A stretch of DNA of 64,000 nt from assembly GCA_026874595.1 (NCBI GenBank), contig CM049306.1, forward strand, positions 39,060,019 to 39,124,018, read 5' to 3'. Shown here piece after piece: positions 24,403 to 35,165 of this stretch. Under the pieces are notes generated by a model. That model saw only the letters and a program-made list of their open reading frames with translations, was not told where the DNA came from and ran no database searches. A program made the position numbers and the translations under genes. Position 1 is the stretch's first letter, and each line of letters begins with the position of its first letter. The DNA comes from Sipunculus nudus (Eukaryota > Annelida > Sipuncula > Golfingiida > Sipunculidae).

Positions 24403-25745
24403 ATATTCTGAATGAACAATGAATCAATATAATTTCAACTATATCTTGTTGGCTCAATTTTATCCGTATTCCGAGAATAAGTTTATATTTTACCTTTCAT
24501 CTTATCAGCTGTGTGTATTTTTTATCCATATCCTTATCACATGGAACTACCATGTACTGCAGCTCTAGGGTTTGTTTCATTCGTCCCAGATTTCATGTAT
24601 GTATATCTTTTGCCTATTTCCTTATCACATGGTGTTGCCATCTGCACTGGCTTAGGTTTTGCATCTTTTGTCCCATGGCATATTTCATAAACCTGTCAGT
24701 TATTTTTTCTAATCTGTCTTATGTATATCATTTATCCATGGTCTTATCACATATCAGCTTTCAGTTTTTTAATCCTTTAACCTTCATTGCCTTGTTCATC
24801 TTATAACATCCTATTGACTTTACCATCTGTGTTAATCCTTATTTGCTGCCCCAATTAAGAGCGCGTTTCATTTAAGTATTTTCGCAGTAAAAACTACAAA
24901 TAACTCATTATTACATCTGAATTGAAAGCAGGTGATGAAGCAGTCACGCCCAAAACCTAGTTCCAAAGCCAGTCTATATATAAAACATGGAGCAATGAAA
25001 AATTGGCTAAAACCGAGGGCAGTCTTTTATTGCCAAAACGACCCCCTGCATGGAGTAATGTGGCTAATATTTATGACATGAGTTTCGTTATACTTTTTCT
25101 AAGAATCAATATAAAAGTGCATGTTTGCATTACCAAATCATAGTATAGGGCGCCATTTCTTCAGCCCACTTACATGTATTAAGTATACAGAATTTTTTTA
25201 TGTTGCTATATGGTGTACTTCAGATCAGACGAAAAAAAATGTTGTATGTATGCCTTTTATATGTATATGTGTCATGCTATACCTCTGTACGGAGAAAATG
25301 TACACCACTTATAATAAATTTTACTGGCTTTTTGCCTGCTGGAATATACTTAATCTCATAATGTAAGCCCCCCAAAAAATTCAGGCTTCCCGCAGAGACA
25401 CAAAAGATCCAAGATAATACGGGATCAATAACTAATTAGTACCAGTACCACTGTCGATTGCGTGAGGCTTTCGGAACTTCACTGTACGATTGTTGCCGTA
25501 TTCCCTTAACTTATACAAGCGTGCGTGTATGTAACGGAAGTTGACCTTATAACATGGAACCAGTTATACACATTCACCCGAATGAAGAAAAGACTTATTT
25601 TGATCGGTTAAGTAATTATCAAATGAGATCACTCTTTTAATATGGCAACATTAGTTGGCACTTAAGGTAGTTGTGTTACAAGGATTTACCGTATACATGC
25701 AGACGCACATTTGCCTTCTTAGGCATTGTGATTATTGTGAATGCA

Positions 25746-25836
<91 letters not shown>

Positions 25837-26060
25837 GTGTGTGTGTAGCTGTTTTACTTTGTCGTCCGACAACTCCGACTTGCATTATTACTTATATTAT
25901 TACTCCAACGGAGTTTGAATAAGCCAAGCAAGGCTAGAACGGGTTCATAATAGCTTGCTATTATCAAACCCCTACCTGCACATGTTTCAAGTTATACAGC
26001 CCCGGTGATTATGCGACCACGGTGTATATAGCCGGGCGACTATGCCCGAGACCCCCTGTA
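24403..26060. other. No gene seen
   Basis: At 24500-24800 the phrase 'TTATCACATGG...CCATG' recurs loosely four times (CTTATCACATGGAAC, CTTATCACATGGTGT, CTTATCACATATC), a faint decayed ~100-bp tandem repeat. Otherwise nothing beyond the microsatellite at 25749-25836. Confidence 0.45.
25749..25836. repeat. Compound microsatellite (CT)n(AT)n
   Basis: About 18 CT units run into about 24 AT units, then TGTGTG. Confidence 0.95.
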
Positions 26061-26430
26061 TTATCCGATAATATTGATTTATACGAAACTTGGCATGTTC
26101 TTATGAATGTCCTGCGCCGGGCAACAGGCTAAAGCGTTTAATAACAATACTTGAGCCGAGTGGTGTACAAACACGAGCGTGGCTGTGTCACGGCGATGTT
26201 CTCAGAGAGGGCTCTTACTGGAACTGTCGGTCCCACGCCCAGGGGCTTCCCCAGACAACAAGGATGGCCAGTATCCCCGGGACACCGGTTTCCTCGATCT
26301 GTGACTCATGGCAACCCTGTGTTGTCCTCGAGTATCCAGCCCGATTTCTTAATTGCAACACGCAAAGATTAAGCCCACTTTCGTTTCAGCACGTTGCATA
26401 TGTAATCTTGCCTCTCGATTCATGAAGTAA
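26061..26430. other. GC-rich, high-complexity island; function unknown
   Basis: About 370 bp with GC and CpG content well above its surroundings. A plus-strand frame of 111 codons (26090-26425) and a second plus frame (26151-26372) overlap here, which argues that openness is a by-product of composition. No splice sites fit well and no domain is visible. It could be a regulatory element or an unrecognised exon. Confidence 0.35.
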
Positions 26431-27621
26431 TGAGCTTATAGGCGTTTATAAAGAATGCTTACCCAATATACAGTCTAATTTGCAATATGATTCATGGGGC
26501 TTTTGTTCAATGCAATATTATACACGTCGCATATACGAAATTTAATTAATAACAGTTACACATGTATGGACAGCATTTTAAATTAAACTCCAAAATTAAT
26601 TCAAAATCAAACCTGTTCTTTGCACCATTTCTGTAGACGCAGGAACACAGTGTCACACACACACAAATAGTCACATGCACACCCATATATGAAACAAGCG
26701 TATACGATGCATCCGGTTCCTTAGTCCTGACCAAGACTGAGTAACATACGTACTTTAATACGTCAGGCCACATGACAATACCGGTTCCTCAGAAATCCAA
26801 TCCAATTTAACCCAGTTACGACAAGTATCATTATTTTGCTAATGGTCCCTGTAACGATATCAATACTGGAACTATTTGGACTATTAAAACGGATTATTCA
26901 GTAAATATTGTCTCAGTTATCACAAGTTCCTATGGCTAAAGTCCAAGGCCTGATATGAATTAAGGAATTCTGAAGAGCGTTGGTTGGCATCCCGCTCTAT
27001 GCTATTCTCAATTCGTTTATGGTATTCAAAGCATTTGTCAAATTAATAAAAAATATGGCCGTGTATTGTTCACGTTCATAAACTGCAAGGAAAAATATTG
27101 GCAAACATTGTTTTCTATCGTTATATTTTAACTGCGAGGCAGATGGAATTTTGTTGGCATGCTCAGGTTCACTTAAGTCGAAAGAGCCTGCCATATAACA
27201 CGCACACGCACATCTCATTCACATAATTATGTATAGGGTTCATATACGATAGTAAAACATAATAAAACACAAACGACAAAATGCGTCGAAATATTTTACT
27301 GTCATCAGGCAAATCGGTGTTAGAAAAAGAAAAGAAAACGAAACCCACTTGGCAAATCAGTTGGCCCCGACACCTTCACTATCTGATCTGATAATCAACT
27401 TTGGTCATTATAAAGTGCATATTCTGTAAATATATTGTGTAAAAGACTCAGTGAATACACAATCTCAGTGTGGTAAACAAACTAAACCTGCATCTTACGT
27501 TTACATCTGAGGGAACAAACTGAAGACAAAATATACCAAATGACTCATTGCACACAAAACCCTTGGTAAAAGTACAGGCTATTATACAAATTGTATGTAT
27601 GTATGTGTATATATACATATA

Positions 27622-27661
<40 letters not shown>

Positions 27662-27723
27662 AATGATTGCAAATACGAAACTCATGGTATTTTGCCTACA
27701 TCAAAATACACAACTCTTCGAAA

Positions 27724-27776
<53 letters not shown>

Positions 27777-28829
27777 CAAGCTATTTACAGTGTGATTTTG
27801 TACAGCGAATAAAAAATAAGCAAATATACAAAATGCCAACTATCTGGACGGATGGCACTGATTTGGGCGAACATGATACCAGGTATCACTCAGCGATAAA
27901 TACATATAAATCCATATTTACAAACATATATAGTGCACAAAGGAAAAATTTATCACAGTCAATTGTTTTCACTCTTACAGCGAAATGCATATAAAGGTAT
28001 AATTGTGCATACACTAGCGACACCAGATCATCTTATGCATGTGCTTTGTGATATGTGAAATGCCACAGGTTTTCAGATTTTTCAACTCATAAAGGTGAAA
28101 CCATGGCGTTAAGAAGACAACAAGGTGTGACAATAACCTTGCAAAATTTAATTGTTTCATCGTGAGGTGATAGACTGACGTGCTATAACTACTTAACACC
28201 ATACCGTACACAGTATTATAGATACTCGTGTCTCCGGCTGAAATATGAAATGATGCCTATACCCTCTCGAATTAATTACATCAAAATACTGGCTACAGCT
28301 ACTAGGACTTTGACCTATTTCTGATTTAACCCAAAAATTAGCATAAAACCACTTTAACTAACGGTATATCACGTTTTAACTTGAATTCCTAATTAGGTGT
28401 TGTGTAAGACTAATTTACAATTAATGAACCATGGAGGTGTTATGGTGGGCTGCCTGGTGACAATTCACCCTGGCCTTCTCTGTTAATACTTCATAGGTTT
28501 TATACTTAAGATAAAATAAATACGGATGCGTACCAAATGCCTATTTGAGTATAACCCCTTTGTTCATTCAAAAAAATATTAATACACAGCAATACGAAAC
28601 GACCTTATGATTTAGGTAAATTTACATAATTAATTTAACCCAGTGCGTAACCTGAACTGGTCTTTAGATTCCATTTCTGATTCGTTATAATTCATTTAAT
28701 CTAAGAGCTGAACGGTTCACAATTACAAAAGTATGTCCCACCTTGAATTACACTAAACGGTATATGACAATGACAGGAATGTTCAAATAAACACAAACTG
28801 CATAGAAAGTGTTTGGAATTTGTATGGAG
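26431..28829. other. No gene seen; microsatellites
   Basis: Ordinary AT-rich DNA with (TA)n tracts at 27628-27659 and 27728-27775. Nothing else recognised. Confidence 0.5.
27620..27775. repeat. Two (TA)n microsatellites
   Basis: Tracts at about 27628-27659 and 27728-27775 separated by 68 bp of unique sequence. Confidence 0.95.
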
Positions 28830-28914
28830 TCAGTCCTTGGCTTTGTTGAAATCCATGAAGCCCTCGGAGTAGGACACACTGCGGGTCTGCTGGTTGAAGG
28901 GACGAGTAAACATA
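28830..28914 (-). CDS. Probable last coding exon of the 29-kb SPMIP1-like gene
   Basis: Minus-strand exon preceded by a branch-point-like CTGAC and acceptor TATTCTTGAG (AG at 28916-28915), ending in TGA at 28832-28830. It encodes 27 residues starting MFTRPFNQQT and ending GFMDFNKAKD after one carried-over base. A consensus donor GTAAGT sits at 29004-28999, giving a 90-bp intron. Its phase joins cleanly not to the stop-containing frame of the upstream exon but to the frame one base away (reading DAVLHINNPAEL just before the donor). Either the gene carries a one-base frameshift (or an assembly error) or this is an untranslated or separate exon. Confidence 0.5.
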
Positions 28915-29004
28915 CTCAAGAATAGCAATTGTCAGCGTTGTTGACAAAACTGTGCATTTTGGGCTCTGGTAAATTCACGCATACACAATGGGGGGCACAC
29001 TTAC
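28915..29004 (-). other. Predicted 90-bp intron
   Basis: Begins GTAAGT and ends TATTCTTGAG on the minus strand, with CTGAC 22 nt before the end as a plausible branch point. Much shorter than other introns of the window but of workable size. Confidence 0.5.
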
Positions 29005-29019
29005 AGTTCGGCGGGGTTA

Positions 29020-29598
29020 TTAATATGTAGCACTGCATCTCAAAGCTGGAATGCCTGTCCGTGTGTAGAAAGTGTCTGCCACGATTTTTGTGCGTCCGTG
29101 CTCGGGTTTCTTGACATCTTCTTTCCTTATTACATCTCCTAGTCTCCAGCCGTACTCCCAGGAACTACATAGAGGGAACGTATATTTTTCTTCGGGAATG
29201 GTCTGATAACGTTTGAATAAATACTGATAACGCCCGCGGCCTTCTTTAGTAAAACCATCATAAAGAAGTGTTTTAGACCGCTGGTCCACGGGAAGCATCT
29301 CAACTTGTAATGAGTTCGAACTCTGACCTGCTAGCTTGACTAGATTATCTTCTTGGTTGACTATACGTTTGTGGTAGGACTTTGGTTTCTCCTTTCTGAG
29401 TGAGAGCAGGGTCTGAGTGGGCCTGGGTGCTGCCGCTTCAATCTTCTTACGGAACACTTCATATTGTTTTGAAGTTCTCTGATTGTCGCCCCCTCGCGCA
29501 TTGCGTGTGTACCAACTGAGACGGGCATCTCGCTCCTTATTGTAGGATTCCTCCAGAAACCGCTGGATCTGGGTGTTGGCTGGGAAGCTGCGTGCCAT
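29020..29598 (-). CDS. SPMIP1/ATP6V1FNB-like protein, probable axonemal microtubule inner protein (paralogue 1)
   Basis: 192 codons from ATG at 29598 to TAA at 29020. I chose this ATG because it gives MARSFPA, the same start as the paralogue at 49594; the frame is open a few codons further up, into an acceptor-like TTTTTGCAG (AG at 29614-29613). Conserved points shared with the paralogue are an N-terminal basic helix (ERDARLSWY), then LYDGFTKEGRGRYQYL (about residues 111-126), PEEKYTFPLCSSWEYGW (about 134-150) and ADTFYTRTGIPAL near the end. This C-terminal pattern is what I know from SPMIP1 (formerly ATP6V1FNB), a small protein found inside sperm axonemal doublets; assignment is by recognition, not by search. 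The stop is followed in the next frame by sequence leading to a good donor, so the true C terminus may be longer. Confidence 0.7.
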   Translation of the reverse strand: MARSFPANTQIQRFLEESYNKERDARLSWYTRNARGGDNQRTSKQYEVFRKKIEAAAPRPTQTLLSLRKEKPKSYHKRIVNQEDNLVKLAGQSSNSLQVEMLPVDQRSKTLLYDGFTKEGRGRYQYLFKRYQTIPEEKYTFPLCSSWEYGWRLGDVIRKEDVKKPEHGRTKIVADTFYTRTGIPALRCSATY

Positions 29599-29727
29599 GA
29601 GTTGGCTGGTCACTGCAAAAACAACGAAAGAACTACCTGTCAGGGCTTAATGCCAAACTACTACTGCCCTCTCGAGTTGCCTGTAATCAGTAATAGCTCT
29701 CCTAACACGCTTGTGCGAGATCGATCA

Positions 29728-29770
29728 TGTCAACGTCGCCATAGCAACGTGACGTATCAGATCTCGCCGT
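29728..29770 (-). promoter_or_regulatory. Promoter module with perfect RFX X-box
   Basis: GTCGCCATAGCAAC at 29735-29748 fits the X-box consensus GTNRCC-N(0-3)-RGYAAC exactly. It sits about 140 bp upstream of the 29598 start codon and is followed by a CRE-like GTGACGTA (29749-29756) and CAGATCTCG (29758-29766). RFX factors switch on ciliary and axonemal genes in animals, which supports the identification of the gene. The same order of motifs appears in front of the second paralogue. Another half site, GTTGCC, is at 29797-29802. Confidence 0.7.
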
Positions 29771-30101
29771 GCTGGTCACGTGTTTGACCAGATCACGTTG
29801 CCGGTCGAGCATGAACAACTGTACTGCCCCCTGGCCACGTAAACAAAAACTGACCGTGTACTGCCATCTGGATGGAAACGTGAACACCAAACAATCATGC
29901 ACCAGCATGATCGATTGCTGTTCCATTTGTACCAAAAGACTTTATGAGATTAATAATAAATATATATTGCAATTTAAGTAAATAAAATTAAACCAAATCA
30001 GCCTTATGTTATGAAGATAACGGATTATTTAAGAATCAAATGGGTAGAGCTCAGTAAATTTGAGAGGTTAATTAATTATTGAATGAAATATTATATATAT
30101 A

Positions 30102-30145
<44 letters not shown>

Positions 30146-30222
30146 TATTAAATTTAATATGTCATATCACGGGTGCTATATAACCACTAATAACTAGGCC
30201 TATTTCACTTTAAAATCCTGCA

Positions 30223-30269
<47 letters not shown>

Positions 30270-30311
30270 ATATATATATATATATGATATATATATATAT
30301 ATATATATATA

Positions 30312-30351
<40 letters not shown>

Positions 30352-32400
30352 TTGGTACAAAATTAGTGTTAAAATTATTTAATATTACTATATTTTCAGT
30401 AGTAAATATTAATAGCTTTGCAAAAACTGTAAATAATTTAAATCAATTGTAAATATCATCATTTAATTATAACATATTAGTAGGTATTAACAGACTAGAA
30501 TTGATTACTAAAATTATGATCTGATTTTAAGTTTGCATTGAATCATTTATTAGAAATCAACTCTATGCGTAATATAAGGACATTGAAATAATATGTAATT
30601 CTTTGTATAACAAAGGAAAGTCTGTGAAAATACTTTTTTTTAGCAAACTCCTCTCGACCAAATATACAATTCAACTGCAAGGAATGCAACGATTAAATGT
30701 CAGGCTGATTGTACATTAAAATCTTAGGGTTTACATTACTCAAAATGTTACTTTTTATATTTTATAAAAAAAAATCATTTTAATTTTAAGTATCACACGT
30801 TGTGGTATTTCTAAAGATTTTTTTTTTAATTTTAGAGATGCTTTTTCTAACTTTTTAAATTATTTAATTTTAGTTTAAACAATGTACGTTTCATCATGAT
30901 GTATTATTTTCTGGTTCTGCTAAAAAGTTCCATTGGTACAGTTTATCTATTCTTGAATTTTAAAATTATATTTACTATGAATAGTGATTATTATTTTTTG
31001 TTTATATAGTAGATTTATTGCATGCAGCAATACAATAAGGGATTGTCCTGGTATAAGGTATACAATGTACTGATATAAGAACAGAAATTCCTTCTATGTT
31101 CTGTGAAATGTGCCTCAAAATGCTCCTTTATCCTGCATATTTAAAAATTCCCACGTTCGATTTTAGAATTACTGGTTTGATAGACATAAATATCTATATC
31201 ATGCATAATATATATATATATAAAAGATAAAAACGTTTATAATCACACATGTATAAAGGACGATACATTTCGAAATGCATAAATTTACAAATTATAAATG
31301 AAGTATTCACGAAACAGGTTAAAGGGAGGAGGGTGTGCTGCGCCCAAGTAAAAAGATGTATGGGAGTTCTTAAATTAAAGTGGGAAAAAGAAGTCAGGTA
31401 TCAAATTTTAATTATAGCCTCTTTTCATAATTTTTTTTACTTGCGCTGTATGAACCGGTGCTTCTTATGTTGATTTAAAATTTTATCCTAGATGCTTTAA
31501 AATAAGATTTCAGGGTCTTGTCCACCCTACAGATGTGCTTGGATTACCTTTCAAATTTTGACCGATAAAATATATTATACAAACTGGCACTGTTAGAAAA
31601 CTGGGAGACATGAAATATATTGGGAAAGTTTTGGAAGGCTTATTGATTTGTATTGGTTTAAATTTTGTTGTTTTGTGATCTGGAAATATGATTTTCTTTG
31701 TCCATTTTATCGCCTTTAAACCCTGAACAAAAACATCTTAGAAAAAAGTAATTTCCTTTATTTATTCCCATACCCTTATAAGCAGGTGCGCGCGTTTTCC
31801 GCTTCATGTATCGCCGCCCAAGCATATTTACACTTCTGCCTGAGTGCGCCAGTGAGGCTTTTTAATATTAGAAGCAATGTTATACATTGTTTAAGCATGC
31901 AGTTTGTGGTCTGACTGTATATGTCTGAATTTCTTATCATTTCACTCCTAAATGAACAACAAAAACCCTGGCTAGATGTCAGAAACATTGTGGTTTGCTT
32001 CTTATTTTTTAAGGCTACTGGTTTATGTCTGTATTCTGCTGAACCCGTATTGTATTGATTTAAAGTAAACATGATCTGAACATCTGTTTAATTCATTGTG
32101 AAAACATTTCATTCCATACAAAGCATTGTGAATGAAGGCCAGGTTCCTCCGTTAAAAGATGTACTTTTCGAAATGCTAAGATCATCCGCCAACAGATGGC
32201 AGGAGTTGATCATTACTGATCAGCAAAAAATGATAACATAGATGACGGTATGGTTTCTTTGGTTCCATACCAAGAACGACTGGAGATGATACTGATGAAT
32301 AAAACACCTCCATACTTGTTTAACAATGGGATCTTTTGCCCATCTTGAAATGCGATGTCTGAAGTATTGGGAGATCTGAATCTTACTTAAGAGAGATATG
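29771..32400. other. No gene seen; (TA)n tracts
   Basis: AT-rich, with several microsatellites between 30096 and 30350. No exon-like segment. Confidence 0.5.
30096..30350. repeat. Cluster of (TA)n microsatellites
   Basis: Tracts at about 30096-30145 and 30225-30350, the second interrupted by GGATATA and TGATATA words. Confidence 0.95.
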
Positions 32401-32418
32401 GCATTATGTAGCTTAACG

Positions 32419-32453
32419 CTTTTAATGCTACATAGCTAATGTAGCATTGAAAG
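32419..32453. repeat. 35-bp hairpin
   Basis: CTTTTAATGCTACAT and ATGTAGCATTGAAAG pair over 15 positions (one G-T wobble) around a 5-nt loop AGCTA. The arms are too short for a microRNA precursor. It may be the centre of an old foldback. Confidence 0.6.
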
Positions 32454-32699
32454 TAAAAGATTTAATTTCATATACTTCATTCTACCTTTAAATACCGAAT
32501 TGATTTTTTTTCTTCTTCAGATTGCCTACAGGTATTCACTTGCTACCTATAATTGTAACCGCCAATCGATTTTTTTTTTAATTTCATTATTTTACGCGTA
32601 GCAATGTTAACGTTAATCCATATTGATTGATATCCCAGCTCATATTTGCCTTGTTTCATAATTTCACGGAAAATTAACAATGAAAAGGGGTCTATTTCT

Positions 32700-33430
32700 A
32701 TCCCGTCCATGATATTAACAAGGGATAAACACAAACAGACATCCGGGCTTTCGCTAATAGACGCCCCGATCCCGTGGCATTATCGGTGTTAAATCAGCTT
32801 AACATGTAATTTCCTATTTAGGGCTTTAAGTATGGCAGCTTGTTCTGTTTGGAGCTGGCGTGCCACCGGTAAAATATCGAGCTCTTTTCACTCGGCTGGT
32901 TCCGTTAATTGCCAGGTAGACCTATCAAACTGGAGAGCATTTGCGTCCATGGCGCGCGAGTTCGGCCATCTGTTTGTTACAACGTCACAATACCAGAAAC
33001 TAATCCCCCTTGCACGGAAATAATACAACTCGTCATGCATTGTATGTCATGATTAATTGACAAACCTTGCATTATGTCTCTGTGTCCTCCATGCATATAT
33101 TACAACTAGCGTGCACGCGGGTGAGACTGGGGTTTCACCTCACGCGAGAATCACTTTAATCAACTACTGTTCCCGTTCTCTGCGCATGCTCGCACTATTG
33201 GTTGTATCAAACATCCACCAATATGTTGGCTCTTGTGGCAATCGGAACAATAAATCTAAAAGGGTCTTTTATGAACCAATCAAACGCTATATTACCTATT
33301 CAATTTATGTGCACTGGCTAACAAGACTTGAATGCCATTTTCCAATCGTTCAAATATCAGTGTTTGGTCTATCGACTTTTAGGGCAAGCAGAACTAGCAT
33401 TATGGTTTTTTTTATCCCGCTTTAAATAGA
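32700..33430. other. High-complexity island; possible conserved non-coding element
   Basis: GC content and word diversity rise sharply against the AT-rich neighbours. Frames at 32832-33023 (+) and 33057-33425 (+) are open but have no exon-like borders or recognised domains. I suspect a regulatory element; nothing proves it. Confidence 0.3.
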
Positions 33431-34139
33431 GATTTCACATATTTCGATTTTTTTATTTCCTCCACATTACTGCTAGTCCTGATATTGAGCGCGCTCAACT
33501 TCTTTGCTAGTAAATGTTTTCGTTTATTGAAAAATGGGTATTCCATTAACAGTAACTATTCTAACCTTTCGTTTTATCCATATTGTTGTTATTAATTTAG
33601 CTGCATTCATGAGCCAAATTACGCTAGTTTTTCTGCCTTATTTTGGCGAGTGGGTTTATGTGTGAGAGGCGCTGTACTGGAATTTCCTGCGGCTATTGTA
33701 CCTTTTCTTACATGTAAACGATGTAGTTTATACATTTGCTCTAAAATACATAATGTGGTAACAATCAGTTTTGTATTCGATGCATGCATGAAATAGACCT
33801 TTTGCATCAGCATGCACACTACAGGTCTGTTGTGTTTGGAACCGGTGAGCCAGCACTGCTGTTTTCGTTAAGACACTCCGAAGAAATCTTAAGAGATATT
33901 CGTTTACTTTTATCAACTCAGAGATAGATAAAATACAATATTTCTTTGTAGATAAACCGGGCCCAAACAATTACTGTCAGTCGTCGCCAACAGATATCAC
34001 GGATGTGAAAGGGAAGGTTTTATTGCATTTATAATAAGGTGTTTAAATTAATTTGTTGTAAAGAGATGAAGTAAAAACTGATGATTTAAAGACTACGCAG
34101 TCCTGCACCTGGTGCGACGGGTGATTAATATCATACAAG

Positions 34140-35165
34140 ACCAGATGCATGAGTTGATACACGGAACACCAGACAAGGAACTCCAGGAACACCAGGCAAG
34201 ACAAGGTACACAAGATGAGACAAGGTACACCAAGGGAGACCAGGTACATCAGGTGAGACCAGGTACACCAGGTGAGACCAGGTACACCAGGTGAGAAAAG
34301 GTGCACCAGGTGAGACCAGGTACTCCAGGCGAGACCAGGTAAGACCAAGTACACCGGGTGAGACCAGGTACACCAAGGAAACAGGGAGAAGAGATGAGAC
34401 TACGTACACCAGGTGAGACCAGGTACACCAGGTGAGACAAGGTACACCAGGTGAGACCAAGTACACCGGGTGAGACCAAGTACACCGGGTGAGACCAAGT
34501 ACACCGGGTGAGACCAGGTACACCGGATGAGACCAGGTACACTAATGAAACAGGGAGAAGAGATGAGACTTGGTATACCAGGTGAGACCAGGTACATTAG
34601 GCGAGATCAGGTACACCAGGTGAGACCAGGTACACCAAGGAAACAAGGAGAGAAGAGGTACGCCAGGTACGAGAAGGTAAACCAGGTGAGACTAGGAACA
34701 CCAAGGAAACAAGGAGAAAAGGTGAGAACAGGTACGCCAGGTACGAGAAGGTATACCAGGTGACACTAGGAACACCAAGTGAAAACTGGTTCACCAGGTG
34801 ATACCAGGTACACCAGGTGAGTCCAGGTACCCCAGGGGAAAATACAACCCTGGTAATACAACCCTGACCATTTACACCATGGGAGACATGGTAAACCAGG
34901 TGTGGCCAGGTAAACCAAGGGAAACATTGTAAACCAGTTGTGACTAAGTACACCAGGGGAGACAAGGATAACCAGCTGTGACCAGGTATATCATGTGAGA
35001 CATGGTAAACCAACTATGGCCAGGTAAACCAAGGGAAACATTGTAAACCAGGTGTGACCAAGTACACCAGGGGAGACATGGTAAACCAGGTGTGACCAAG
35101 TAAACCAGGTGGGAAAAAGCTGTTCCAAGTGAAATCAGGTTCACCAGGTTAAATCAGGTACATGT
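34140..35165 (+). repeat. 19-bp minisatellite
   Basis: Unit close to AGGTGAGACCAGGTACACC, about 50 copies. The middle part has inserts (AAACAGGGAGAAGAGATGAG and relatives) that recur at 34379, 34550 and 34637, giving a higher-order pattern, and from about 34860 the unit changes toward 'GTAAACCAGGTGTGGCCA'. Because 19 is not a multiple of 3 and stop codons are rare in the unit, it is open in several frames on both strands; none is a gene. Confidence 0.9.

Noticed and set aside
26151-26372. Second plus-strand frame in the 26-kb island
   Set aside because: Overlaps another open frame; openness reflects GC-rich composition, with no splice sites or domains.
32419-32453. MicroRNA precursor
   Set aside because: The arms are 15 bp with a 5-nt loop, too short for a precursor.
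34112-35144. Several long frames on both strands, including a proline/glycine-rich reading that looks collagen-like
   Set aside because: The DNA is a 19-bp minisatellite; frames are open because the unit has few stop words, in both strands and several phases.
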